64,000 nt of DNA from Mycobacterium xenopi. GTDB taxonomy: Bacteria > Actinomycetota > Actinomycetes > Mycobacteriales > Mycobacteriaceae. The notes under the pieces are model-generated. The model worked only from the letters and a program-made list of their open reading frames with translations, searched no databases and was not told the DNA's origin. This document shows, piece after piece, positions 17,201 to 24,919 of this stretch. Each line of letters starts with the position of its first letter. The first letter of the stretch is position 1. A program made the position numbers and the translations under genes. The stretch is taken from contig NZ_AP022314.1 in NCBI RefSeq assembly GCF_009936235.1, positions 1,736,001 to 1,800,000 on the forward strand, written 5' to 3'.

Positions 17201-18210
17201 GCGAGTCGGCCATGGACGAAAAAGAGATGACGATGCGTGAGGCACTCAACCTCGCGTTGGACCAAGCGATGCAGGCCGACGAGCGAGTGTTCTTGCTGGG
17301 CGAGGACATCGCCGACCCTGGCGCCACCGGCCCGACCGCGGGGCTGTCGACGAAATACGGCCCCGACCGCGTGCTGGACACGCCGATCTCGGAGGCCGCG
17401 ATTGTCGGGGCGGCGATCGGCGCCGCGATCGACGGCCTGCTGCCGGTGGCCGAGATCATGATCATGGATTTCATCGGCCTTGCCGCCGACCAGTTGATCA
17501 ACAACGCTGCCAAGCTGCGATTCATGACCGGCGGACGCACCGCGGCGCCGATCACCGTACGCACCCAGGTGTATGGCGGACTGGCCACCGGGGCGACGCA
17601 CTCCCAAAGCCTGGAAGCGTGGTTCATGCACGTTCCGGGGCTGAAGGTGATCGTTCCGTCCACTCCACGCGACGGCAAAGGCCTGCTGACGTCGGCGATC
17701 TTCGACGAGGATCCCTGCCTGTTCGTCGAGACCATCCGGCTGCAAACCCAGCGCGGCTTAGTCCCGATCGATCCTGGGTTTCGCATGCCTCTCGGCCGGG
17801 CCGAGATCAAGCGAACCGGCACGGACGTGACTCTGATCAGCTACGGGCGCAGTGTGCTGGACGCACTTGCTGCCGCGACCAGCCTGCAGGAGCAGGGTGT
17901 TAGCGCCGAAGTGGTCGATTTGCGCACCCTGGTGCCGCTCGACGTCGAGACCATTTGTGAGTCCGCGCGCCGCACTCGTCGAGTCGTGGTTGTTCACGAC
18001 GTGGTCCAATTCGCCGGGCCCGGAGCAGAAATCGCTGCGATCCTGCAATGCGAATTGTTCGGCGAGCTTGCCGCGCCCATCCAGCGGGTGGGCGCCAGGT
18101 TCGTCCCGATCCCGGCAGCGCCGGCGCTGGAGGCCCAGGTTTACCCGTCGCCGGCGCGGATCGTCACTGCAGCCCAACAAACGTTGCGATCGGTGAGCAC
18201 GCATGGGTGA
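17197..18210 (+). CDS. 2-oxoacid dehydrogenase E1, beta subunit (337 aa)
   Basis: The partner transketolase-like subunit. MREALNLALDQAMQADERVF, LLGEDIADPGATGPTAGLST, DTPISEAAIVGAAIGAAIDG and AEIMIMDFIGLAADQLINNA are standard E1-beta features, and the C-terminal transketolase domain VVDLRTLVPLDVETICESAR is complete. ATG 17197 overlaps the E1-alpha stop (ATGA); ATG 17212 is an in-frame alternative. The last eight bases overlap the lipoyl-protein gene. Together with E1-alpha it should form an alpha2-beta2 heterotetramer that transfers an acyl group to a lipoyl arm. Confidence 0.9.
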   Translation: MSESAMDEKEMTMREALNLALDQAMQADERVFLLGEDIADPGATGPTAGLSTKYGPDRVLDTPISEAAIVGAAIGAAIDGLLPVAEIMIMDFIGLAADQLINNAAKLRFMTGGRTAAPITVRTQVYGGLATGATHSQSLEAWFMHVPGLKVIVPSTPRDGKGLLTSAIFDEDPCLFVETIRLQTQRGLVPIDPGFRMPLGRAEIKRTGTDVTLISYGRSVLDALAAATSLQEQGVSAEVVDLRTLVPLDVETICESARRTRRVVVVHDVVQFAGPGAEIAAILQCELFGELAAPIQRVGARFVPIPAAPALEAQVYPSPARIVTAAQQTLRSVSTHG

Positions 18211-18457
18211 CTTCGTGATTCGCATCCCGCGGGTCTCGGTCGCCGTGTCCGAGGCCGAACTCGTCGAGCTGCTCGTCGACAACGGCGAACGTGTCGAGGA
18301 AGGCACGCCGATCTACGTCATCGCTACTGAAAAGGCCGAACAGGAGATCGAGGCGGGTGCGTCAGGCATCGTTGTGTGGACCGCGGAAGCCGGTGCCAGT
18401 TACGACATCGGCACTGAGATCGGCGTGATCAAAACAGAGGAGAAGGTATGGACCTGA
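18203..18457 (+). CDS. Free-standing lipoyl-domain protein (84 aa)
   Basis: A single biotinyl/lipoyl domain with nothing else. The flattened-barrel pattern is clear: IRIPRVSVAVSEAELVELLV, NGERVEEGTPIYVIATEKAE with the modifiable Lys at about residue 44, and the mirrored IGTEIGVIKTEE. The EKA context favours lipoylation over biotinylation. E2 proteins normally continue into a peripheral-subunit-binding domain and an acyltransferase domain; both are absent here, and the next gene starts within this one. It is thus a mobile lipoyl carrier for the adjacent E1, possibly serving an E2/E3 encoded elsewhere or delivering the acyl group directly to another enzyme. Confidence 0.85.
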   Translation: MGDFVIRIPRVSVAVSEAELVELLVDNGERVEEGTPIYVIATEKAEQEIEAGASGIVVWTAEAGASYDIGTEIGVIKTEEKVWT

Positions 18458-19317
18458 AAGAGACTCGTGAGCGCACCATCTACGAAAAAGACGGCGCGAT
18501 CGCGCGTGTCACGCTTAATTGGCCCGAAAAGGCCAACGCTCAAGACCAGAAGCTTGTCGAGGAGATGGACGCCGCGCTCGCCGACGCCGACCGTGATTAC
18601 GACATCAAGGTCCTGATCGTCAAGGCCAACGGTAACGGCTTTTGTTCCGGACACGCGATCGGCAACAACGCCGTCGACTACCCGGAGTTCGTGGAGGGTT
18701 TCAAACATACTGGCACACCGTGGAAGCCGCAGAGCGACCTGTTCGTCAAGCCGGTGCTGAACTTGTGGGAGTTCTCCAAGCCGACGATCGCGCAGGTGCA
18801 CGGCTACTGCGTCGGCGGCGGCACCCACTACGGGCTGACCACCGACATCGTCATTGCTGCCGACGATGCCTACTTTCAGTACCCGCCCTTGCAGGGTTTC
18901 GGCATGCCATCGGGCGAATGCTCGATCGAGCCTTGGGTTTTCATGAACTGGCGGCGCGCGGCCTACTACCTGTACCTGGCGGAGGTGATCGATGCTCACA
19001 AGGCGCTGGCCATCGGCTTGGTCAACGAAGTGGTGCCGCGAGACGAACTCGAAGCGCGTGTCGAGGCCATAGCCCGTCATATCGCCCAGGCTCCGCTGAC
19101 GACGCTCTTGGCGACCAAGGCCAACCTTAAGCGGGCGTGGGAATTGATGGGCATGCGGGTGCATTGGCAGAGCTCCAACGACCTGGTTGCGCTGGCATCA
19201 CTGAGCGCCGACGTGCAGGCGCTCGTTCAGCAGGTGCTCAAGGGCAAGATCAAACCCGCGGAGATGGCCCGCCGCCAAGCTGCGGCGTCTGAGGCAGCGA
19301 AATCCCCACAACCCTGA
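18448..19317 (+). CDS. Crotonase-superfamily protein, atypical active site (289 aa)
   Basis: A member of the enoyl-CoA hydratase/isomerase superfamily. The CoA-binding ADRDYDIKVLIVKANGNGFC stretch and oxyanion-hole VHGYCVGGG are present. At the positions of the two hydratase glutamates (rat Glu144 and Glu164) the sequence has Pro in AYFQYPP and Tyr in AAYYLYLAEV, so a standard hydration is unlikely. Superfamily members with altered acids act as hydrolases, decarboxylases, C-C lyases or isomerases. The gene overlaps the lipoyl-protein gene by ten bases, linking it tightly to the E1-lipoyl set. A divergent paralogue lies at 23990. Confidence 0.82.
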   Translation: MDLKETRERTIYEKDGAIARVTLNWPEKANAQDQKLVEEMDAALADADRDYDIKVLIVKANGNGFCSGHAIGNNAVDYPEFVEGFKHTGTPWKPQSDLFVKPVLNLWEFSKPTIAQVHGYCVGGGTHYGLTTDIVIAADDAYFQYPPLQGFGMPSGECSIEPWVFMNWRRAAYYLYLAEVIDAHKALAIGLVNEVVPRDELEARVEAIARHIAQAPLTTLLATKANLKRAWELMGMRVHWQSSNDLVALASLSADVQALVQQVLKGKIKPAEMARRQAAASEAAKSPQP

Positions 19318-19326
19318 GGCTGTTCG

Positions 19327-20859
19327 GTGAACATTGCCGACCACGCCAGCCGTGCGCCGCAGTCCACGGCGCTGATCGTCGCGGACGGCAAGCAGATGTC
19401 GTACGGCGAACTGTATCTCCGCAGCCAGCGCGTCGCCGCGGTGTTGCACGAGGCGGGTCTGCGTCGCGGCGACGGCGTCGCGCTCGTGCTCGGCAACTGC
19501 CCCGAGTTCCTCGAGATCACTTGGGGGTGTCAACTTTCCGGTCTCTACTACACGCCGATCAACACGCACCTCACGTTTGACGAAGTGGCCTACATCGTCT
19601 GCGACTGCGAGGCACGCGCGTTATTCGTCGACTCGTCTTTTGCCCAGTTTGGGTCGCGAATCCTCGACGCCTGTCCTCGATTAGACGTCCTGGTCAGCGT
19701 CGGTGAGCGGCGGACAGGCTGGCGCTGCTACGAGGACGCCCTGGTGGCCGCCGGCGACGCGCCCCCGCTGTCAGACGGCAGCGAGATGCTGTACTCCTCC
19801 GGCACCACCGGGCGGCCCAAGGCGGTGCGCCGTGCGCTGCCCACACAGGGTGGCTCGTGGGCCCAGGCGGTAATGGAATTGGCGTTGCGCCACCGCTACG
19901 GTATGGACGCTTCCAGCGTGTATCTGTCGCCAGCGCCGCTGTATCACGCCGCCGGGGTGAACTACACAATGGCGGTCAACCGCGTCGGCGCCGCGTCGGT
20001 GATCATCGAGAAGTTCGACGCCGAGCACGTGCTTCGGCTCATCGAGAGTTACCGAGTCACGCATGCCCAGTTCGTGCCGACGATGTTCGTTCGGATGCTC
20101 AAGCTGCCCGAGCCGGTACGGCGACGATACGACGTTTCCAGCCTCCTGTGCGTCTTGCATGCCGCCGCCCCGTGCCCAGTTGAGGTGAAGCAGGCGATGA
20201 TGAAGTGGTACGGACCCATCATTTACGAATACTACGGCGGGACCGAGGGTTTCGCAGGCAGCACGATCGGGCCAGAGGAGTGGCTGGCCCACCCCGGCTC
20301 GGTTGGCAAGCCGCTGTCCCCGGTGCACATTGTCGGCAAGGACGGGCGCGAGCTTCCCGCCGGTGCGCCGGGCGAGATCTACTTCGAAGGCGGACCCGAC
20401 TTCGAGTACTTTAAGGATCCGGACAAGACCGCGTCGATTCGCAACGAACACGGTTGGCGCACATTGGGCGACGTGGGTTACGTCGATGAGGACGGCTACC
20501 TGTATCTCACAGATCGCTCGACCTTCATGATTGTCTCGGGTGGGGTGAACATCTACCCACAAGAGGCGGAGAACCTGCTGGTGATGCATCCCAAAGTGGT
20601 CGACGCGGCGGTATTCGGCGTCCCCAACGACGAATTCGGGGAAGAGGTCAAGGCTGTGGTGCAACCGGCCGACGGCGTCATGGCCGGACCCGGCCTTGAA
20701 GCCGAGCTCATCGCATACTGCCGAGACCACCTCGCTGCTTACAAGTGCCCGCGCACAGTCGACTTCGACCCGCAGCTGCCCCGCGACCCCAACGGCAAGC
20801 TTTACAAGAGGCGCATCCGCGACCGCTACTGGCAGGGAAAGACTTCGCGGATCGTCTGA
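19327..20859 (+). CDS. Acyl-CoA synthetase (FadD-like, 510 aa)
   Basis: An AMP-forming acyl-CoA ligase. The phosphate loop is SSGTTGRPK (157-165), the YYGGTEG motif follows, the hinge is in LGDVGYVDEDGYLYLTDRST, and the C-terminal catalytic Lys is retained in PNGKLYKRR (about residue 491). The start is GTG 19327, nine bases after the crotonase stop. It activates a carboxylate intermediate to CoA thioester for the operon; the pocket sequence does not reveal the substrate. Confidence 0.9.
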   Translation: MNIADHASRAPQSTALIVADGKQMSYGELYLRSQRVAAVLHEAGLRRGDGVALVLGNCPEFLEITWGCQLSGLYYTPINTHLTFDEVAYIVCDCEARALFVDSSFAQFGSRILDACPRLDVLVSVGERRTGWRCYEDALVAAGDAPPLSDGSEMLYSSGTTGRPKAVRRALPTQGGSWAQAVMELALRHRYGMDASSVYLSPAPLYHAAGVNYTMAVNRVGAASVIIEKFDAEHVLRLIESYRVTHAQFVPTMFVRMLKLPEPVRRRYDVSSLLCVLHAAAPCPVEVKQAMMKWYGPIIYEYYGGTEGFAGSTIGPEEWLAHPGSVGKPLSPVHIVGKDGRELPAGAPGEIYFEGGPDFEYFKDPDKTASIRNEHGWRTLGDVGYVDEDGYLYLTDRSTFMIVSGGVNIYPQEAENLLVMHPKVVDAAVFGVPNDEFGEEVKAVVQPADGVMAGPGLEAELIAYCRDHLAAYKCPRTVDFDPQLPRDPNGKLYKRRIRDRYWQGKTSRIV

Positions 20860-20877
20860 GATGAATGAGGGATAGCC

Positions 20878-22221
20878 ATGGTGACAACTAGTGACTGGAC
20901 GCCGCTGCCGGTTCCGTGGGCAGTGCAGACGCCGGACCGAATTCCCAAGCAGCGGTATTACGACCCCGAGTTCTACGCGCTGGAAACCGAGCTGCTCTGG
21001 CCTCGTGTGTGGCAAATGGCGTGCCGGCTCGAGGAAATCCCTAAACCCGGCGACTTCGTCGAGTACGAGATCCTCGACGAATCGATCATCGTCGTGCGCC
21101 TCGACAGCCAAACGGTGCGCGCCTACCACAACGCATGTCGCCACCGCGGGGTAAAGATCGTGGAGGGCAACGGATCTCGTCGCAGTTTCGTCTGTCCATT
21201 CCACGGCTGGTGCTGGGGGCTCAATGGGGACAACACGTTTGTGCCGCGTGCGGAGGTCTTCGCTGAGCACAACCTGCGCCCCCAGGATCTGAACCTGGTC
21301 CCGGTGCGCTGCGAGCTGTGGGGCGGATGCGCGTGGATCAACCTCGACGACGACGCCCCCGCGTTACGTGACTGCCTGGAACCGTTCGCCTCTGTCTACG
21401 ACGCCTGGAAGGTGGAGTCGCTGCGCACCGAGTGGTGGCAGTCGTGTCTGCTGCCGGTGAACTGGAAGGTGGCGACCGCGGCGTTCATGGAGGGCTACCA
21501 CGTCCCGCAGACCCATCCCCAGCTGCTGCCCACTTCGAGCAACGGCTCGTCGTCAGGACGGGACCTGATCCAGAAGAGCCTGTACTTCATGCGCACGCTC
21601 GGTGAGGGCATGGGCGGCATGACCCACGAAAACGACATCCGCATCGCCGAGGGCCTGCAAAACATCGAATTGCCGGCCGACCCGAGCGCGGCAATGGCTA
21701 CCTGGCGTAGCACGCTCAACGAGGCGGTCGTCGCTTGGCATCGGGCCCGGGGCTGCGAGATGCCCGATCTCAACGAACTCGACCGTCGCGGCATCACCGA
21801 CGCGATCGGGTTCTGCTTTCCGCACTATTTCCTGCTGCCCACCTACAGCAGCGCCTCGTCATACCGGATTCGTCCGCTCGGGCCCGAGCAGACGCTGTTC
21901 GAGATCTGGTCGCTCACCCGAATCCCGCCGGACCGAGTGACCGGAAAGCCGACCCCGCCGCAACCAATGGCACCCGACGACCCGCGCTGGCCGCCGATTC
22001 CCGCGCAGGACTTTTCCAATCTGCCGCGGCAGCAGAAAGGACTGCACTCGCGCGGGTTCGAATATATGCGGCTGTCCAACCAGATCGAAGGACTGATCTC
22101 AAACTTCGAACGCGTCATCGACGGTTTTCTGGCCAGCCTCCCGTACGACACCCTGGTGCCAGCGATCCAGAAGACCAACACCACGATCGACGTGCCGATC
22201 GCGGACTTGGCGCTGCGATGA
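20878..22221 (+). CDS. Rieske non-haem iron oxygenase, alpha subunit (447 aa)
   Basis: A ring-hydroxylating oxygenase large subunit. The Rieske [2Fe-2S] ligands are Cys87, His89, Cys106 and His109 (CRHRG...CPFHGW). The mononuclear iron site is in FMEGYHVPQTHP with two His ligands. It resembles the aromatic-ring dioxygenase alpha family but no beta subunit or dedicated reductase is adjacent, so it may work like homotrimeric steroid or side-chain oxygenases. The stop overlaps the KstD-like gene by ATGA. AGGGATAG precedes the start. Confidence 0.9.
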   Translation: MVTTSDWTPLPVPWAVQTPDRIPKQRYYDPEFYALETELLWPRVWQMACRLEEIPKPGDFVEYEILDESIIVVRLDSQTVRAYHNACRHRGVKIVEGNGSRRSFVCPFHGWCWGLNGDNTFVPRAEVFAEHNLRPQDLNLVPVRCELWGGCAWINLDDDAPALRDCLEPFASVYDAWKVESLRTEWWQSCLLPVNWKVATAAFMEGYHVPQTHPQLLPTSSNGSSSGRDLIQKSLYFMRTLGEGMGGMTHENDIRIAEGLQNIELPADPSAAMATWRSTLNEAVVAWHRARGCEMPDLNELDRRGITDAIGFCFPHYFLLPTYSSASSYRIRPLGPEQTLFEIWSLTRIPPDRVTGKPTPPQPMAPDDPRWPPIPAQDFSNLPRQQKGLHSRGFEYMRLSNQIEGLISNFERVIDGFLASLPYDTLVPAIQKTNTTIDVPIADLALR

Positions 22222-23912
22222 CAGTCCGCTGGGATCGGTCCGTCGACCTGCTCATCACCGGAAGCGGTGGAGGAGGCATGGTCGCCGCGTTGACGGCGCT
22301 CGACTCCGGGCTGCAGCCGTTGGTTGTGGAAAAGCAAGGCCTCGTGGGTGGTTCGACGGGGCTCTCCGGGGGTATCGTCTGGCTGCCGAACAATCCGCTG
22401 ATGCGGGCCGGGGGTATCGCGGACTCGCCCGAGGACGGGCTTGCTTACCTCGCCGACGTGGTCGGCGACATCGGTGTGGCGTCCTCGCCGGCGCGACGCG
22501 AAGTGTTTTTGACCGCCGGCTATGAGATGATGAACTTCCTGCTGCGTAAAGGTATTCGACTCGAACGGTGCGCGGGCTGGAGTGACTACTACCCGAACCA
22601 CAAGGGCGGCAACGAGGCCGGCCGTGCGGTCGAGGGAATCCCATTCGACGCGGCTCGACTGGGTGAATGGAGCGACAAGGTTCAGCCGCCGCTGGCCCGC
22701 AACTACGGCTTTGTGGTGAAGACCAACGAACTGCGCTCCGTCCAGTACTTCAACCGTGCGCCGGGTGCGTTTGCCGTTGCGTTGCGGGTGTTCCTACGCA
22801 CGCTTGCGGCGCGCACCCGCCGCCGCGACATACTGACCAACGGAGCATCGCTGATTGCACAGATGCTCAAGGTGCTGATCGACCTGAGCGACGGCGAGCC
22901 CCCGGTGTGGACGAACACCGCGATGGAAGACCTGGTAGTCGAGGGCGGCCGGGTCGTTGGCGTCCGTGTCATGCGCGACGGCTGCGCGCTAAACGTCGCG
23001 GCACGTAAGGGAGTTCTGTTGGCTGCCGGTGGATTTAGCCACAACGCCGACATGCGACGCCGATACAGCGGTGATCAGCCGAACGACGGGAAGTGGTCGA
23101 TCGCCAACGCCGGCGACACCGGCGAGGTGCTGCAGGCCGCTATGCGTCTGGGCGCAAGGACCGATCTGTTGGACGAGGCGTGGTGGCTGCCTTCGGTTTT
23201 CATTGCCGACGGCGGTGCGGTGGCAGGGTCGTTGGGCGTAGGTCGGCAGCGTCCGGGCGCCATCTACGTCGATGCGACGGGCCGACGGTTCTGCAACGAG
23301 TCGAACTCCTATGTCGAAGTGGGCAAGGCGATGTACGCCAACAAGGCGGTGCCGTGCTGGATGGTTTTCGACCACGGTTACGTGCGCCGGTATGTGGCGG
23401 GCGCCAATCCCCTGAAACGGCGCTTGCCCGCCGAACTGATCGAACGCGGTGCCGTCAAACGCGGCGACACCCTCGATGACTTGGCCCGCCAAATCGAAGT
23501 CCCCGCAGATGGATTGGCGCACACCGTCGAGCGGTTCAACCGGTTCGCGGCCAAGGGACTCGACCCCGACTTTGGCCGCGGCCAGTCGGCGTACAACGAC
23601 TGTCTGGGCGATCCCGGGTATCGCCCGAACGCTTCGATCGGCCCGCTGGACCGAGCACCGTACTACGCGGTTCAGGTCTATCCGGCTGACGTCGGCACCT
23701 GCGGAGGTGTGGTCACCAACGAGCACGCGCAGGTTCTCGACGAGCAAGACCGGGTGATCGCCGGTCTTTACGCGACCGGTAATACCACCGCGACCGTGAT
23801 GGGCCGAACCTATCCGGGCGCCGGCGCGAGCATCGCCAATTCGATGGTGTTCGGCTACGTCGCGGCCCGACACGCCGCTGGACGCCGGGTCGCCGGTGAG
23901 ATGAGCCGTTGA
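22218..23912 (+). CDS. FAD-dependent 3-ketosteroid delta1-dehydrogenase-like oxidoreductase (564 aa)
   Basis: A flavoprotein of the KstD/fumarate-reductase family. The N-terminal dinucleotide motif is ITGSGGGGMVAALTALDSG, followed by VVEKQGLVGGSTGLSGGIVW and PNNPLMRAGG, typical of KstD. The C-terminal RTYPGAGASIANSMVFGYVA carries the Tyr and Gly that correspond to the catalytic pair in 3-ketosteroid dehydrogenases. Overall identity to true KstD cannot be measured here, so delta1-dehydrogenation of a cyclic ketone is an inference; other ene-ketone dehydrogenations are possible. It is the last gene of the operon and is followed by hairpin copy 3. Confidence 0.8.
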   Translation: MTVRWDRSVDLLITGSGGGGMVAALTALDSGLQPLVVEKQGLVGGSTGLSGGIVWLPNNPLMRAGGIADSPEDGLAYLADVVGDIGVASSPARREVFLTAGYEMMNFLLRKGIRLERCAGWSDYYPNHKGGNEAGRAVEGIPFDAARLGEWSDKVQPPLARNYGFVVKTNELRSVQYFNRAPGAFAVALRVFLRTLAARTRRRDILTNGASLIAQMLKVLIDLSDGEPPVWTNTAMEDLVVEGGRVVGVRVMRDGCALNVAARKGVLLAAGGFSHNADMRRRYSGDQPNDGKWSIANAGDTGEVLQAAMRLGARTDLLDEAWWLPSVFIADGGAVAGSLGVGRQRPGAIYVDATGRRFCNESNSYVEVGKAMYANKAVPCWMVFDHGYVRRYVAGANPLKRRLPAELIERGAVKRGDTLDDLARQIEVPADGLAHTVERFNRFAAKGLDPDFGRGQSAYNDCLGDPGYRPNASIGPLDRAPYYAVQVYPADVGTCGGVVTNEHAQVLDEQDRVIAGLYATGNTTATVMGRTYPGAGASIANSMVFGYVAARHAAGRRVAGEMSR

Positions 23913-23918
23913 CCGGGC

Positions 23919-23974
23919 GAGCAGACGCAAAATCCCCCAATTTCGCAACGAAATTGGGGATTTTGCGTCTGCTC
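23919..23974. terminator. Hairpin repeat between convergent genes, copy 3
   Basis: A long near-perfect stem: GAGCAGACGCAAAATCCCCC continuing through AATTTCG pairs with CGAAATT through GGGGATTTTGCGTCTGCTC around a CAA loop, with one bulged C. It lies seven bases after the KstD-like stop and before the stop of the convergent crotonase gene. The same stem sequence heads the other family copies. Confidence 0.85.
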
Positions 23975-23992
23975 CCCCTACTGCTCCCCCTA
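23969..23992 (+). repeat. 12-bp tandem repeat, two copies
   Basis: CTGCTCCCCCTA occurs twice in tandem, immediately after and partly overlapping the right arm of hairpin copy 3. The second copy includes the stop codon of the minus-strand crotonase, and it probably arose by local slippage. Confidence 0.7.
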
Positions 23993-24838
23993 CTGATCGC
24001 CCTGCTGGCTGTCGTCGCGGGCGACGAAATCCCGAGGCTTCAGGCCCGATCGCAGCAGCTCGGCTCGCCGGGCCTGAACGTCCGACGCCGCGCCGACCAT
24101 GTTCGTCAATATGTGGCTGACCTGCAGGTGCACACGCATGCCCATCAATTCCCAGGCCCGCTTCACGTTGTTCTTGACGGCCATCAACGTCGTCAACGGA
24201 ATTTGGGCGATCCGGCGGGCCATGTCCTCGACCGTGTCCTCGAGATCGTCTCGCGGCACTACCTTGTTAAGCAGGCCCCACTCAAGCGCCTGCTGAGCAG
24301 ACAGCGTGGGCGCCAACAAAAGCCAATCCATGACCCGGTGCCAGTTCATCATCAGCCACGGCTCGATCATGGTGTGCCCGCCCGGCTCGCCGAGGCTTTG
24401 GGCAAGCGGCATCTGGAAATAGGCGTCCTCGGATGCCACGCAGAAATCGGTCAGCAGGCCCAAATAGATGCCACCGCCCATGCAATACCCGTGGATCTGC
24501 GAGATCGTGGGTTTGGGAAACTCCCACAGATACAGCGTCGGCCACAAAAACAGATCAGCGGTGCCCTTGTATAGCTCCTCGAAGGTCGTGCCGAACTCAG
24601 GGTAGGGGTTCTCGTCGGGACCCCACCGGGCCACATGTCCGCCACAGAAGCCCTCGCCATTGGCCTTGAGGATCACGACTTTGATCTCGCCGTCGCGGTC
24701 TGCCTGGTGCAGGCAATCGTCGACTTCGCGCACCAGGGTCGAGTCTTTGGTGTTGGCCTTGTCGACGCGGTTGAGGATTATCCGGGCGATCGGCGGATCC
24801 CGTTGGTAGATGACCGCGTTGAGGGTGCGCTGCTCCAT
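23990..24838 (-). CDS. Crotonase-superfamily protein, atypical active site (282 aa)
   Basis: A paralogue of the 18448 product: both share ADRD then IKVVILKAN/IKVLIVKAN, HGYC(M/V)GGG, IEPW..MNW.R and RAWELMGMRVH. The oxyanion hole is intact, but the hydratase glutamate positions read Leu (AYFQMPLAQ) and Trp (VMDWLLLAP), so it should not be called an enoyl-CoA hydratase without evidence. It is downstream of the amidohydrolase gene, separated by hairpin copy 4, and so may be transcribed separately. The role is probably C-C bond hydrolysis, decarboxylation or isomerisation of a CoA ester. Confidence 0.82.
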   Translation of the reverse strand: MEQRTLNAVIYQRDPPIARIILNRVDKANTKDSTLVREVDDCLHQADRDGEIKVVILKANGEGFCGGHVARWGPDENPYPEFGTTFEELYKGTADLFLWPTLYLWEFPKPTISQIHGYCMGGGIYLGLLTDFCVASEDAYFQMPLAQSLGEPGGHTMIEPWLMMNWHRVMDWLLLAPTLSAQQALEWGLLNKVVPRDDLEDTVEDMARRIAQIPLTTLMAVKNNVKRAWELMGMRVHLQVSHILTNMVGAASDVQARRAELLRSGLKPRDFVARDDSQQGDQ

Positions 24839-24855
24839 GCCGGTGACGATATTGG

Positions 24856-24913
24856 CGAGCAGACGCAGACTCGCACTGTTTCAGCACAAAACGTGCGATT
24901 CTGCGTCTGCTCG
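24856..24913. terminator. Hairpin repeat between tandem genes, copy 4
   Basis: CGAGCAGACGCAGACTCGCA at 24856-24875 pairs with the complementary TGCGATTCTGCGTCTGCTCG at 24894-24913 with one mismatch, around a loop with GTTTCAGCACAAAA. It lies between the stop of the amidohydrolase (24920) and the start of the crotonase (24838), both on the minus strand, so in this context it would separate two co-oriented genes. Confidence 0.8.
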
Positions 24914-24919
24914 GCGGTG

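Noticed and set aside
19771..21270. A 499-codon open frame on the minus strand opposite the CoA ligase and Rieske genes
   Set aside because: It is a shadow of two clearly recognisable plus-strand genes in GC-rich DNA; its translation has no domain motifs.
22218..23912. Naming the flavoprotein kstD
   Set aside because: The KstD-like motifs are present but the protein is embedded in a different operon, and true KstD identity cannot be measured here.
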